Source: JANOYY01 sp043720395 (GTDB taxonomy: Bacteria; Actinomycetota; Acidimicrobiia; Acidimicrobiales; JANYDT01). Taken from it: 64,000 nt of DNA. The stretch lies in the NCBI GenBank assembly GCA_043720395.1, contig JAYSSR010000072.1, positions 1-64,000 on the forward strand, written 5' to 3'. The number at the start of each line of letters is the position of its first letter. Position 1 is the first letter of the stretch. Made by a program: the position numbers and the translations under genes. Positions 24,449-33,892 of this stretch are shown one piece after another. The notes beneath the pieces were generated by a model that ran no database searches, had not been told where the DNA came from, and was given only the letters and a program-made list of their open reading frames with translations.

Positions 24449-25471
24449 GTGACCGCCAGCATGCGAGACGTCGCCAACCGTGCAGGGGTCTCCACCGCCA
24501 CGGTGTCGAACGCGCTCAATCACCCGGATCTCGTGAGCCCAGCCACCCTGGATCGCATCCTCAAGATGATCGACGAGCTTGGCTTCGTCCGCAACGGCTC
24601 GGCTGCTCAGCTGCGCGCCGGTCGCAGTCGTTCGATCGGACTGATCGTGCCGAGCCTCGCGAACCCGTTCTTCACCGACATCGCTCGGGGCATCGAGGAC
24701 CTCGCGAGCGAACGTGACTACGCCGTACTTCTCTGCAATTCCGACGAGAACCCCGAGAAGGAGATTCGCTACCTCCATCTGCTCGTGCAGCAGCGCATCG
24801 ACGGCCTTCTCATCCGGCCGACCGAAGACGACGTAGCACCCCTCGAAGAACTTCGAGGGCGTGGCATCTCGGTCGTGCTGCTCAATCGTCAGGTCGAAAG
24901 CCGCGATTTCTGTTCCGTGATTGTTGACGGCGAACGAGGCGCTGAGGACGCCGTCACGCATCTTGCGGAGCTTGGCCATGGCCACATCGCCTGGGCCACG
25001 TGGTCCTTGCGCAATCCCGGATTCGCGATGCGTGGGCGTGGCGTCACCCGTGCAGCAAAGCGTCTGGGTCTTGAGGTGACCACGATCACCGTGCCCGGCA
25101 TGAACAACGGGTCGGGCGAGATTGCGGCGGGCAAACTGTTGCTCACTGAGCCGCGTCCGACCGCATTGCTCTGCGCCAACGACCTCCTTGCCCTCGACGC
25201 CCTTCGTGGCCTGATCGACGCCGGGGTGCGTGTCCCGGAGGACGTCTCGGTGATCGGATTCGACGACATCGACTTCTGCGCCAACGCGCGCGTCCCGCTG
25301 ACCACGGTCGCCGTTCCGCGCTATCAAATCGGTGCCGCTGCTGCCGGGTTGCTTCTCGACGAGATCGATCATCCCGGCACGCACGCTCATCAGCAGGTGG
25401 TGTACCAACCGCGTCTCGTCGTGCGCGCCTCAACGGGGCCGGTCGGAGTTCTCCGGCAGGTCCGGCCGTGA
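24449..25471 (+). CDS. LacI-family transcriptional regulator
   Basis: 340 residues. The N-terminal helix-turn-helix MRDVANRAGVSTATVSNALN with the hinge helix ~40 residues later is diagnostic; IGLIVPSLANPFFTDIARGI opens the sugar-binding-like domain. The GTG at 24449 or the ATG at 24461 may be the start; no ribosome site is clear. It heads a rightward operon with a PanE-like and two AroE-like genes (GTGA overlap) and is divergent from the liv-quiC-galD-ligI operon. The effector is likely shikimate, quinate or a derivative (inference). Confidence 0.88.
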   Translation: MTASMRDVANRAGVSTATVSNALNHPDLVSPATLDRILKMIDELGFVRNGSAAQLRAGRSRSIGLIVPSLANPFFTDIARGIEDLASERDYAVLLCNSDENPEKEIRYLHLLVQQRIDGLLIRPTEDDVAPLEELRGRGISVVLLNRQVESRDFCSVIVDGERGAEDAVTHLAELGHGHIAWATWSLRNPGFAMRGRGVTRAAKRLGLEVTTITVPGMNNGSGEIAAGKLLLTEPRPTALLCANDLLALDALRGLIDAGVRVPEDVSVIGFDDIDFCANARVPLTTVAVPRYQIGAAAAGLLLDEIDHPGTHAHQQVVYQPRLVVRASTGPVGVLRQVRP

Positions 25472-26415
25472 AGGTCCACATCCTTGGGGCCGGGTCGCTG
25501 GGTTCGGCAATCGGCGGCGCCCTCGCCGCCGCGGGTTCCGAGGTCACGCTGATCACTCGTTCCCGAGCCCATGTCGACGCGATTGAAAACGCCGGACTTC
25601 GTATGCGCACTGATGATGGCGAACGCGTCGTGAAGGTCCACGCGGCGCTTGCCTGCGATGGTCTTGAGCCGGCCGATCTCCTCATCGTCCTCGTGAAGTC
25701 CTTCGACACGCTTGAGGCGATCACGGCGGCGCGGTCGATCGTCGGCGACAACACAACTGTCCTCTCGTTGCAGAACGGTCTTGGGCATGAAACGGTGCTC
25801 GCCGAGGTCTGCGGCACGGAGCGTGTGATCGCTGGCAAGTCCTATGTCGGCGGCGACATGGTGCGGCCCGGCTACGTGATCGCCGGAACCCGAGGCAAGC
25901 GCACGATCGTCGGCGAGCTTGATGGCAACGTCACGGCTCGGATCACCGCGATCAGCGATGAGTTCGAGCGAGCCGGACTCTCGACGACGGTGAGCGACAA
26001 CATCATGGGCGTGATGTGGGACAAGCTCCTCGTGAACGTGTCGACCGGTGCCCTGAGCGCAATCACGGGGCTCGCCTACGGGGAGCTGTACCGAGTGCCC
26101 GAGATCGAAGCATGCGCGGTTTCCGCAGTGTGCGAGGCGATGGCCGTGGCGGCTGCGGAAGGAGTAACGCTGAGCATCGACGCTCCGCGGGACGCGTGGC
26201 TGATGGCAGGGACCGGACTGCCCGCCGACTTTCGCACCTCCATGCTGCAGAGCCTCGACAAGGGTTCAATCACGGAGATCGACTTCATCAATGGTGCGGT
26301 CGTGCGGATCGGCCGGCGTCACAACGTCGCGACGCCCGTAAACGCTGCGCTCGTCGCCGCGGTCAAGGGCATCGAGCATCGGATGTTCAGCGAGGCGAAG
26401 GAAAACGCACAGTGA
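25468..26415 (+). CDS. Ketopantoate-reductase-like (PanE/ApbA) dehydrogenase
   Basis: 315 residues. The Rossmann motif GAGSLGSAIGGAL is at residues 7-19, VKSFDTLEA and NGLGHETVL are the usual PanE blocks, and the catalytic Lys is in MWDKLLVNVSTGALSAITG. The C-terminal helical domain ends with the family's EIDFINGAVVRIGRRHNVATPVN stretch. Being in a LacI-AroE operon, it is more likely a catabolic 2-hydroxyacid or cyclic hydroxyacid dehydrogenase than a pantothenate enzyme. Its start GTGA overlaps the LacI stop, and its stop overlaps the next gene. Confidence 0.8.
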   Translation: MKVHILGAGSLGSAIGGALAAAGSEVTLITRSRAHVDAIENAGLRMRTDDGERVVKVHAALACDGLEPADLLIVLVKSFDTLEAITAARSIVGDNTTVLSLQNGLGHETVLAEVCGTERVIAGKSYVGGDMVRPGYVIAGTRGKRTIVGELDGNVTARITAISDEFERAGLSTTVSDNIMGVMWDKLLVNVSTGALSAITGLAYGELYRVPEIEACAVSAVCEAMAVAAAEGVTLSIDAPRDAWLMAGTGLPADFRTSMLQSLDKGSITEIDFINGAVVRIGRRHNVATPVNAALVAAVKGIEHRMFSEAKENAQ

Positions 26416-27251
26416 TTCGCGGCACGACTTCCTTGATTGCCCACATCGGCTATCCGACACATAATTTCAAGTCGCCGATGATCTACAACCCGTATTTCGA
26501 ACAGGAGGGCATCGACGCGGTCCTCGTGCCGATGTCGTGTCAGCCCGAGCATTTCCCGAATCTTCTCCGGACAGTTTTCACACTCGACAACGTCATCGGT
26601 GCCGTGATCACCATGCCGCACAAGGTGTCCGTGGTCGGTTTGCTCGACGAGGTCTCCCCTGCCGTTCGTATTGCAGGTTCATGCAATGCCGTTCGTAAGC
26701 TACCCGACGGACGTCTGTTCGGCGATATGTTCGACGGTGAAGGCTTCGTGCGCGGGATCATGCGAGCCGGGTTTTCCGTCGATGGAGCACGGGCGCTCGT
26801 GGTCGGAAGCGGTGGTGTTGGGTCGGCAATTGCGGCCTCACTGGCGGCCGCGGGCGCGTCTCGACTCGGCCTGTTCGACAGCCGTCGTGATTCGGCGTCC
26901 GCGTTGGCCGCTCGCATCGATGCCGAGTACCCAGCGCTCGTCGAGGGCACAACGTCGAACGATCCTGCCGGTTGGGACATCGTGGTCAATGCGACGCCGC
27001 TCGGCATGGAACCCGATGATGAGCTCCCGTTCGATCCGTCACGCCTCAGTGCCGATTCGTTCGTGTGCGATGTGGTGAATAGTGCGACACCGTCACGGCT
27101 GCTGGCGCTGGCCGCCGAACGTGGTGCGCGGACCCAGGGGGGTTCTGAGATGCTGTACGAGCAGATCCCGGTGTACTTCTCGTTCTTCGGCCTGCCGACC
27201 ACGACCCCCGAGGTGCTGCGGTCGATAGATGTTGGCTTCTCGAAGTCCTAA
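26412..27251 (+). CDS. Shikimate/quinate dehydrogenase-like protein (AroE family), first copy
   Basis: 279 residues from GTG 26412, which overlaps the previous stop (GTGA). The catalytic loop reads ITMPHKVSVV, with the catalytic Lys, near residue 65. The nucleotide motif is VVGSGGVGSAIAASLAAAG. VNATPLGMEPDDELPFD is the conserved NATxxGM block. The substrate Ser pair of AroE (SxS in SHSLSP) is replaced by YPTHNFKSPMIYN, so this is a divergent AroE, perhaps acting on quinate or another cyclic polyol acid. It is probably catabolic: oxidation toward 3-dehydroquinate or 3-dehydroshikimate to feed QuiC. Confidence 0.8.
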   Translation: MIRGTTSLIAHIGYPTHNFKSPMIYNPYFEQEGIDAVLVPMSCQPEHFPNLLRTVFTLDNVIGAVITMPHKVSVVGLLDEVSPAVRIAGSCNAVRKLPDGRLFGDMFDGEGFVRGIMRAGFSVDGARALVVGSGGVGSAIAASLAAAGASRLGLFDSRRDSASALAARIDAEYPALVEGTTSNDPAGWDIVVNATPLGMEPDDELPFDPSRLSADSFVCDVVNSATPSRLLALAAERGARTQGGSEMLYEQIPVYFSFFGLPTTTPEVLRSIDVGFSKS

Positions 27252-27265
27252 TCCTAGGTGTGCAA

Positions 27266-28120
27266 ATGAGTTTGTCGACTTCTTCCGTACCGGATCGATA
27301 CGCGGTGATCGGTCGGCCGATCAGTCACACAATGTCGCCACAGATTCATCGGCGTTTCGCCGAGGTGACCGGCGAAGACATTGTGTACGAAGCGATCGAA
27401 GGTGAGGCTGCGGGCATCGCCGAGCAGGTTCGGTCGTTCACCCGAGGAGGCGGTCGCGGCATGAATGTCACCTTGCCGTTCAAGCTCGAAGCGTTCGCGA
27501 TTGCCGATGAGTCGACGCCGACAGCAAAGCTCGCGGGCGCGGTGAATTGCCTCAAGTTCGAGGACGGTCGCATACTCGCCGACAACTTCGATGGGGTCGG
27601 GCTGCTGATCGACATCCAACAGAATCTCGGCATTTCGCTTCGCGGTAAACGTGTGCTCGTACTTGGCGCCGGCGGCGCTGCACGCGGCTTGCTGTTGCCC
27701 TTCCTTGCCGAGCGTCCGGCCGAGTTTGTGTTGGTCAATCGAAGCCCCTCGAAGGCGGTCGAGTTGATCGCGGGACTTGAGCCGGCCGTGACGGCCGGAA
27801 TTGACGTGCGAGGGGGCGGGCCGGAGGAGATCCGACAGGGTCATTTCGACGTTGTCGTGAATGCGACCTCATCGAGCTTGCAGGGCCTGCTTCCGCCGAT
27901 TGCGGCGTCGGTGTTCTCGCCCGACGGACTTGCCTACGACTTGCTGTACGGAAAGGGTCTCACCCCATTTCTGCGTCTGTCGGTGGAGTCAGCCGTCGCG
28001 ACGTACGCCGATGGCGTCGGGATGCTCGTGGAGCAGGCAGCCGAGGCGTTCCACTGGTGGCGCGGCGTCCGCCCGTCAACACGCGCCGTGATCGACGAAC
28101 TCACCGTTCCGCTCACGTAG
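27266..28120 (+). CDS. aroE: Shikimate dehydrogenase-like protein (AroE family), second copy
   Basis: 284 residues from ATG 27266, with AGGTG upstream. It is closer to classical AroE than its neighbour: GRPISHTMSPQIHRRF holds the shikimate-binding Ser residues, NVTLPFKLEAF the catalytic Lys, DNFDGVGLLIDI the conserved Asp, VLGAGGAARG the nucleotide motif, and GVGMLVEQAAEAFHWWRG the C-terminal helix. It may run shikimate to 3-dehydroshikimate for catabolism; a biosynthetic role cannot be excluded. It ends the LacI operon and converges with the FAD enzyme gene. Confidence 0.88.
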   Translation: MSLSTSSVPDRYAVIGRPISHTMSPQIHRRFAEVTGEDIVYEAIEGEAAGIAEQVRSFTRGGGRGMNVTLPFKLEAFAIADESTPTAKLAGAVNCLKFEDGRILADNFDGVGLLIDIQQNLGISLRGKRVLVLGAGGAARGLLLPFLAERPAEFVLVNRSPSKAVELIAGLEPAVTAGIDVRGGGPEEIRQGHFDVVVNATSSSLQGLLPPIAASVFSPDGLAYDLLYGKGLTPFLRLSVESAVATYADGVGMLVEQAAEAFHWWRGVRPSTRAVIDELTVPLT

Positions 28121-28147
28121 CCGCGGGCACCGCGTGCGAATTCTCGC

Positions 28148-29806
28148 TCACAGAACGAGGTCGCGCACCTGACGTGCGACGTCGCGTCCGGCGAGGAAGC
28201 CGAACACCACGCCGGGCCCGAGTGTGCCGCCCGCGCCTCCGTACGTCATCCCCATCGCCGATGCCATGACGTTGCCCGCGGCATAGAGACCGGGCATCGG
28301 AAAACCGTCGAGGTCGAGCACCTGGCCGTTTGCATTTGTACGCGGCCCTCCCTTCGTGCCGAGCACGCCGCAGTGCACTTCCGCGGCGTAGAAGGGAGCG
28401 ACGTCGACTGGGCCGAGCGTTGCGGTCGATTGACCGGTCAGCTCAGGATCGCCCCACCACGTGTCGTGTGCGCTCTCGCCTCGGCCGAAATCGAGATCCT
28501 TCCCGTCCGCCACCATGGCATTCCACCTCTCGATGGTGTCGCGTAGTTGGGTCGATGAGATGCCGAGGCCCGACCCGAGTTCCTCGATCGTCGGCGCGCT
28601 GATGATCCACTCCGGAAGTGGACCCTCGCCCTTGTAGCCGGCGAGACCGTACCGGGTGAGGTAGAAGTGATCGAAGACCATCCAGCACGGAAGGTTCGCG
28701 TACTCGAACTTCGTCACGTCCATCTGGTGGAAGGCCGAGCCGAAGGCGTTGTAGTTCGCCGCCTCGTTCGCGAACCGCTTCGCCGACTTGTTCACCATGA
28801 TGCAGTGTGGTCGCGTCCGCTCACCGTTGACCTGCCACACGACCGGCTGCCCGGTGGCATCCGTCGTGTCGATGACGGAGAGCCACCACGCCTCGCGCAT
28901 GTTGCCGAGCGACGCCCCGGCACGCATGGCCATCTTCAACCCATCACCCGTATTCGTAGGCACGCTTACGGATCGTTCGAGTGGTCCGCGGATGAAGGCG
29001 CGGACGAGTTCCGGGTTCCACTCGAACCCACCGGTCGCGAGAATGACGCCCTTGGTTGCCTTTACTTCGAACGGACCGTTGGGTCCGGTGGCAAAGCGCA
29101 CACCGACGATCCGATCGACGCCATCGTCCGCATCGCGTTCAACCACGAGGCCCGTTGCCTGGCAGTCGGTATGCGGCTCGATGCCCCGGTCCAGCACGCC
29201 ACGAAGGAGGCGTCCGACGAGGGCCTGGCCCGCGCCGCGCTCGTCTCGGATCTTGCGACGAGCCAACTCGTCGCGCGCGACGCCCATCGGTGCACCGCGT
29301 CCAAGTGCCGTCTCTGACATTGCCAGCTCGCCGGTGAGCTGCTTGCCGACGGTGACGCGGGCGGCCCACGGGCCAAGCTCGTCGAACGGGTAGATCGGGC
29401 ACTCGAGCGAACGTCCACCTCCGGGTTTTCCGCCAGGATTCTCCGGGTGGTAATCGGGGAATCCTTCGACAACGCGAAACACGACCGGCGTGTTTGCTTC
29501 GAGGTGCTGCACGACCTCGATGCCACCGTCGATGAAGGCGCCCGCGAGCTGCTCGTCGATCATGTCGTTTGACAGCGACATGAGGTAGGTGAGCGCCTCC
29601 TCGCGACTGTCGGTGGCACCTGCTGCGGCCATATGCGGATTGTTCGGCATCCAGAGCATCCCGCCCGACCACGCACTGGTTCCACCGACGAGGTCGGCCT
29701 TCTCGAACACCGCAACGCGGGCACCGTGGTCGTGCGCGCTGATGGCAGCAGTGAGAGCAGCTGCACCGCTCCCGAGAACCACGACATCGAACTCCTGCAT
29801 GGTCAT
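28148..29806 (-). CDS. FAD-dependent dehydrogenase, ketosteroid-dehydrogenase/fumarate-reductase type
   Basis: 552 residues. FAD-binding LGSGAAALTAAISAHDHGA is at the N-terminus, VGGTSAWSGGMLW follows, and TYGGAGGTLGPGVVFGFLAGRD closes the FAD domain. The arrangement is that of flavocytochrome-c/3-oxosteroid-1-dehydrogenase proteins. Substrate residues are not clear enough to call a steroid enzyme. In this locus it might dehydrogenate a cyclic hydroxyacid on the way to an aromatic product (inference). It has its own leftward promoter region and converges with aroE. Confidence 0.8.
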   Translation of the reverse strand: MTMQEFDVVVLGSGAAALTAAISAHDHGARVAVFEKADLVGGTSAWSGGMLWMPNNPHMAAAGATDSREEALTYLMSLSNDMIDEQLAGAFIDGGIEVVQHLEANTPVVFRVVEGFPDYHPENPGGKPGGGRSLECPIYPFDELGPWAARVTVGKQLTGELAMSETALGRGAPMGVARDELARRKIRDERGAGQALVGRLLRGVLDRGIEPHTDCQATGLVVERDADDGVDRIVGVRFATGPNGPFEVKATKGVILATGGFEWNPELVRAFIRGPLERSVSVPTNTGDGLKMAMRAGASLGNMREAWWLSVIDTTDATGQPVVWQVNGERTRPHCIMVNKSAKRFANEAANYNAFGSAFHQMDVTKFEYANLPCWMVFDHFYLTRYGLAGYKGEGPLPEWIISAPTIEELGSGLGISSTQLRDTIERWNAMVADGKDLDFGRGESAHDTWWGDPELTGQSTATLGPVDVAPFYAAEVHCGVLGTKGGPRTNANGQVLDLDGFPMPGLYAAGNVMASAMGMTYGGAGGTLGPGVVFGFLAGRDVARQVRDLVL

Positions 29807-29979
29807 CCTCTTTCGTCGGCGTGACCTGTTGGTCTGCTCACATTCTGCCGCTAAACCTCATTGAGGAATCCAGCCAGGGGTGAGCATCGGACGCTGCACC
29901 ACCGACTCGGTGCGTCGGTCGTGCCGGTGTCACGAAGCCCTCCGGGAGTCCGGACGCTTCCGCCGTTTCGGCGGTTGCA

Positions 29980-30062
29980 GTTCTACCTCTAGGTGCTCCA
30001 TAGTTCTATCTCTAGGCAATGCGTAATTCTGCCGCTAGAGAATCCGCAATTCAGCCCCTAGG
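29980..30062. repeat. Four 23-bp iterons upstream of a DUF4143 gene
   Basis: GTTCTACCTCTAGG at 29980, GTTCTATCTCTAGG at 30003, ATTCTGCCGCTAGA at 30026 and ATTCAGCCCCTAGG at 30049 recur at exactly 23-base steps. An extra ATTCTGCCGCTA is at 29842, eight steps upstream. The array ends about 37 bases before the GTG start. Steps of two helical turns suggest cooperative binding of one protein along one face. Confidence 0.7.
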
Positions 30063-30099
30063 GCCCCTAGGAGGTGGCCCCACCAAGTACACTCGTCCC

Positions 30100-31395
30100 G
30101 TGGTCACCATCCCAGGATTCGTGCGTCGGGACGCCGACGACTTCGTCGCCCAACTCGTGCGGGAGGAGCCCGCCGTCATGTTGGAAGGACCGCGCGGATC
30201 GGGCAAGTCAACGATTCTGCGATCGATCGCTCGTGATTTTGGCGGAACGATCGTCGACCTCGATGACGAAGTCACACTGGCTGAAATACGAGCGGGGTCC
30301 GATTCGCCGCTTACCTCCGAGGGTCTCGTCGCCATCGACGAGTTTCAGCGCGCACCCGAGGTCCTCTCGGCTGTGAAACGTGTCGTTGATCGCCAGGGTG
30401 GCGTCAGCCGGTTCTTGCTCGCCGGATCGGTCAGTGACCGGCTGCTCCCGAAGGGAACCGAGACGCTGACTGGTCGCGTGCAACGGGTGAAGCTGCTCCC
30501 TCTTTCTGCGGGCGAATCTCTCGGGCAGCCTTCTGAATGGCTGGCGGAGGTGTTGGGTGGGGATGGTTCGATTCCAAACGTCCGAACCGAACTTCGGCGC
30601 GATGCCGTCTTCGAGCTTGTAGCAGCCGGAGGATATCCGGGGGCGCTAAGGCGACCGACTCATGCACTTCAGCGTCGGTGGCTCCATAGCTATCTCTCTA
30701 CCGTCGCGGATCGGGATCTTCCTTCACTTGTCGACGTGCGAATTCCGGGAGCGCTTGCGCGACTGTTTCGATTGGCCACCGAACGATCCGCCCAGACGGT
30801 CAACGTGGCCGAACTGGCTCAGCGTATGGAGATCAAGGCGCAAACGGCACGTGGCTATCTCGATCTTCTAGAGCGATGTTTCCTCATAGACGAGCTGCCA
30901 TCGTGGACGGTCGGGATCTCCGCCCGAGCGGGGCGTCGATCGAAGCTTCATCCGGTTGACACGGGCCTCGCAGCGGCGTCACTCCTCGCCGACGCACGGA
31001 AGTTGGGTCGGCTCCCGTTTGGCGGTGGATTGGTCGAGAGTTTCGTGGTCTCCGAGCTTCGCAAACAAGCCGCTGTCATCGACGAGCCACTGATGTTTGC
31101 TCACTACCGCGACAGCGGAGGTGCTGAGGTCGATCTCGTCGTCGAACGTCCGAATGGCATGGTGATCGCAATCGAAGTGAAGTCTTCGGCGAACCCCGAG
31201 AAGGCGGACGGCAAAGGCCTTCGCTATCTTCGCGACACACTCGGCGACCGGTTCGTGTGTGGCGTTGTATTCCACACCGGAACGCTCACCAGAGCCCTAG
31301 ACGACCGCATATGGTCGACGCCGATTCCGGCATTGTGGGGCGGCGGCGGCATTGTGCCGGGTGCGACCGGTCTCGGCTCCGATCGGGTGGATTGA
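30100..31395 (+). CDS. AAA_14/DUF4143 ATPase with nuclease-like C-terminus, first copy
   Basis: 431 residues from GTG 30100; TACACT just upstream could be a -10 box of a leaderless mRNA. Walker A is GPRGSGKST near residue 28 and Walker B is GLVAIDEFQ near residue 80, followed by sensor FLLAGSVSDRLL. The C-terminal DUF4143 part has GAEVDLVVERPNGMVIAIEVK, an Asp-Glu-Lys pattern like PD-(D/E)XK nucleases. The family is common in archaea and high-GC bacteria, often as a lone accessory gene; its function is unknown. A second copy lies at 59985-61238, and both follow ~23-bp iterons. Confidence 0.82.
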   Translation: MVTIPGFVRRDADDFVAQLVREEPAVMLEGPRGSGKSTILRSIARDFGGTIVDLDDEVTLAEIRAGSDSPLTSEGLVAIDEFQRAPEVLSAVKRVVDRQGGVSRFLLAGSVSDRLLPKGTETLTGRVQRVKLLPLSAGESLGQPSEWLAEVLGGDGSIPNVRTELRRDAVFELVAAGGYPGALRRPTHALQRRWLHSYLSTVADRDLPSLVDVRIPGALARLFRLATERSAQTVNVAELAQRMEIKAQTARGYLDLLERCFLIDELPSWTVGISARAGRRSKLHPVDTGLAAASLLADARKLGRLPFGGGLVESFVVSELRKQAAVIDEPLMFAHYRDSGGAEVDLVVERPNGMVIAIEVKSSANPEKADGKGLRYLRDTLGDRFVCGVVFHTGTLTRALDDRIWSTPIPALWGGGGIVPGATGLGSDRVD

Positions 31396-31518
31396 CCATG
31401 GCTGGCGCACTCCACTGGTCACGACTGGTCCTTCAGGTTTGGAGCATTTGCAGACGCGAGCACGACTGGTGCGTCCTGACTCCATTCCAACCTCACCGTT
31501 CGGGTCGTCAGTTTCAGA

Positions 31519-32730
31519 TCACGCCGGCTCCGGTGCCAGGGTAAGGAGCCGATGACGGATGGCATAGGAGGTTGCCTCGGTGCGCCTGTGCACACCGATC
31601 TTTCGGTACAGGTTCACCAAATGACGCTCGACGGTTGCAACGGACAAGAAGAGTTGCTCCGCAATCTGCCGGTTGGTGCGGCCCGAGGCTACGAGTACCA
31701 GCACTTCGACCTCTCTTCTGCTCAAACCGACGACGACACCCGACGTCGAGGTTGCTCGGACGTGGGGAACCGCCCCGTGATCGTCGGTAGCCGCGCCATC
31801 GACCGCGCCATCGACATGGTGCTCGGCGACGTCCTCTGCGTACATGATGGCCTCGTGGATTGCGCTACTGCGCGAATCACGCATCCCGCGCTGCATTTCT
31901 TCGTCGAACCGGGCGTCGCCAATTTTTTCCCGGGTCCGAGCGGCAAGAAGTTCGACTCGCTGTTGTTCGACTTGTGGCATCGCCCGATAGAACGAGGAGA
32001 AGTCCGCCACGATGGCACCGTAGAAACGGGCGGTGGCGGCGGAGTCGCCGATGAAGGAGGAAATGAACACGATGTCGGTCATGCCGAACCCGATGCACCG
32101 CCACTCCGAGGCTGCCTGCGCCAACGCCAGGCCGAGGGCGGTCCATCTTGCGGCGGAGCGCATGTCCCGCTGTACCTAGAAGACAGGCCCGAGGGAAACT
32201 GCGGCGGACCCTCAAGCCGGTCGCACACCTCCAAAACGCTGGCGGTGTTGTCACCGCTCAACACGAACGTCGGTTGCGCCGACCGGGCGCGTTCGCAGAA
32301 CAACAATACGGCGGGCGCTTCAACCGAACCGACCGACAACCGCTCCAGTTCATAGACCCGCTCACCGCGAATGTGCAGCGGAGCGCGGCTGGTCACCAGC
32401 ACCGTGAGCAACGGGCACTGCTCCGTCAGGAAGCTGACGAATTCTGCCGCAGTCATGACCTGCTCAAAGTTGTCCAGGACGAGCAGCGAGGACCGGGGGC
32501 GCAACGCATCGCACACCGCCTCCTCTACCGGGCGGTCGGCGCTCGCTCGCACCTCAAGCACCCCGGCAACGGCCGCCGCCACCCCGGGCGCGTCGGTGAC
32601 ACCAGCCAGGGCAACGAAGAACACCTGATCACCGAAGGCGACAACGTGGTCATGGGCCACCGCTGTCGCCAACCGGGTCTTCCCGCCCCCGCCGGTACCG
32701 ACCACGGTGATGACCGGCAACCGTTCGCAC
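31519..32730 (-). pseudogene. Decayed LuxR-family regulator with NB-ARC-like ATPase
   Basis: Reading leftward from ~32730: VGTGGGGKTRLATAVAHDH (P-loop), SLLVLDNFEQV (Walker B) and TVLVTSRAPLHIRGERVYEL, as in AfsR/MalT-like ATPases. The frame is lost near 32210 after VCDRLEG, and most of the middle is missing. A second frame then resumes with the segment before the C-terminal LuxR helix-turn-helix (LSRREVEVLVLVASGRTNRQ, IAEQLFLSVATVERHLVNLY) and stops at 31519. The N-terminus is cut at the junction with the adhesin relic. The HTH piece of 214 codons could in principle still be made, but the whole reads as a remnant. Confidence 0.75.
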
Positions 32731-32732
32731 GC

Positions 32733-33885
32733 TCTCGGTTGACGCGTCGAGTGTTGGCTGCACGATGCCTGCTGGTGTTGTGTCGTTCGTGTCCCCTGGG
32801 TCATGCGTGATCAATGCCAACCAGGCCGGCAACACCTTGTTCGCCCCGGCGTTTCAAGTGCAGGTGGTCACCGTCATCGTCGCCCGAACACTGCAGAACC
32901 AGACGATCACGTTCACCGACCTGCGACAGGCACGGTCGGTGGCGGATACACCCCGACCGCTACAGCATCGTCGGGCTTGCCAGTGGTGTTCGCGGTTGAC
33001 GCATCCAGTGTCGGCTGCACGCTGACTGCTGGTGTCGTGTCGTTCGTGTCCGCCGGGTCGTGCGTGATCAGCGCCAATCAGGCCGGCAACACGACATACA
33101 ACGCAGCACCAGAAGTGAAAGTAGCCACGGCCGTCGTCGGGAAGGCCGACTTGGTCGTCACCAAGACGGTGAGCAGCCAGGTCGTGCTCCCCGGCCAGTC
33201 GAGCGTGACGTTCACTACCTCGGTGAGGAACAACGGTCCGCATACGGCGGAGCTGACGACGGTTACCGATGTGGTACCGGCAGGTCTCGTTGTTATCGAA
33301 TCGACGGTGACTCGGGGCACCGTCGCACTTCCGACATGGGACGTCGGCAGCCTCGGCTCAGGTCAGACCGCAACCATGAGTGTCACCGTGACCGTTCCGG
33401 AGCTTCGGATGTACACAGCCGGAAAGGACCAGTTCGGGAACGACCAACCGGCAACTGGTGGAGAGGATCGCGCACCTGTGAGCTATCGCAACTGTGCGTC
33501 GGCCAGCTCGTCCGCACAAGACGTCGTGCCGGTGAATAACAGCGCATGCGCAACTGTCACCAGATCGTGGAACGGTCGGACCCCTGGATATTGGAAGAAC
33601 AAGCCGGCGGCCTGGCCGACGGGAACCTCGAACCTGACGCTCGGTCAGGTCTTCACCTCAGTCGTCGGGATCAGCGGATGCAGGACCGTCAAGCAGACGA
33701 CGACGCTCGCACAAGCCCTTGCGCTCAAGGGTGGCAGCGATCTCGACATACGTGCTCAGAATGTGCGCGAACTCAGCGTGAAACTGGCGGGGTTCGGTGG
33801 ATCGGTCGAGGCACACGACCCGCCCGAACTTCGCGACTCACTTGCACGCGTCGGCCGCGAACTCGTCGCCCAGTACGGAGGGTGA
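32733..33885 (+). pseudogene. Truncated, frameshifted surface adhesin with Ig-like and DUF11 repeats
   Basis: The sequence starts inside an Ig-like repeat (AGVVSFVSPGSCVINANQAG) with no start codon or signal peptide. After a one-base frame change near 32920 it continues in a second copy (PATGTVGGGYTPTATASSG, then AGVVSFVSAGSCVISANQAG). Next comes a DUF11 module (DLVVTKTVSSQVVLPGQSS) and a C-terminal GRTPGYWKNKPAAWP motif found near the end of actinobacterial surface proteins. The last ~300 codons are intact. The left end meets the LuxR relic head to head at ~32730, which points to a recombination scar. Confidence 0.75.
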
Positions 33886-33892
33886 GTCCGGG

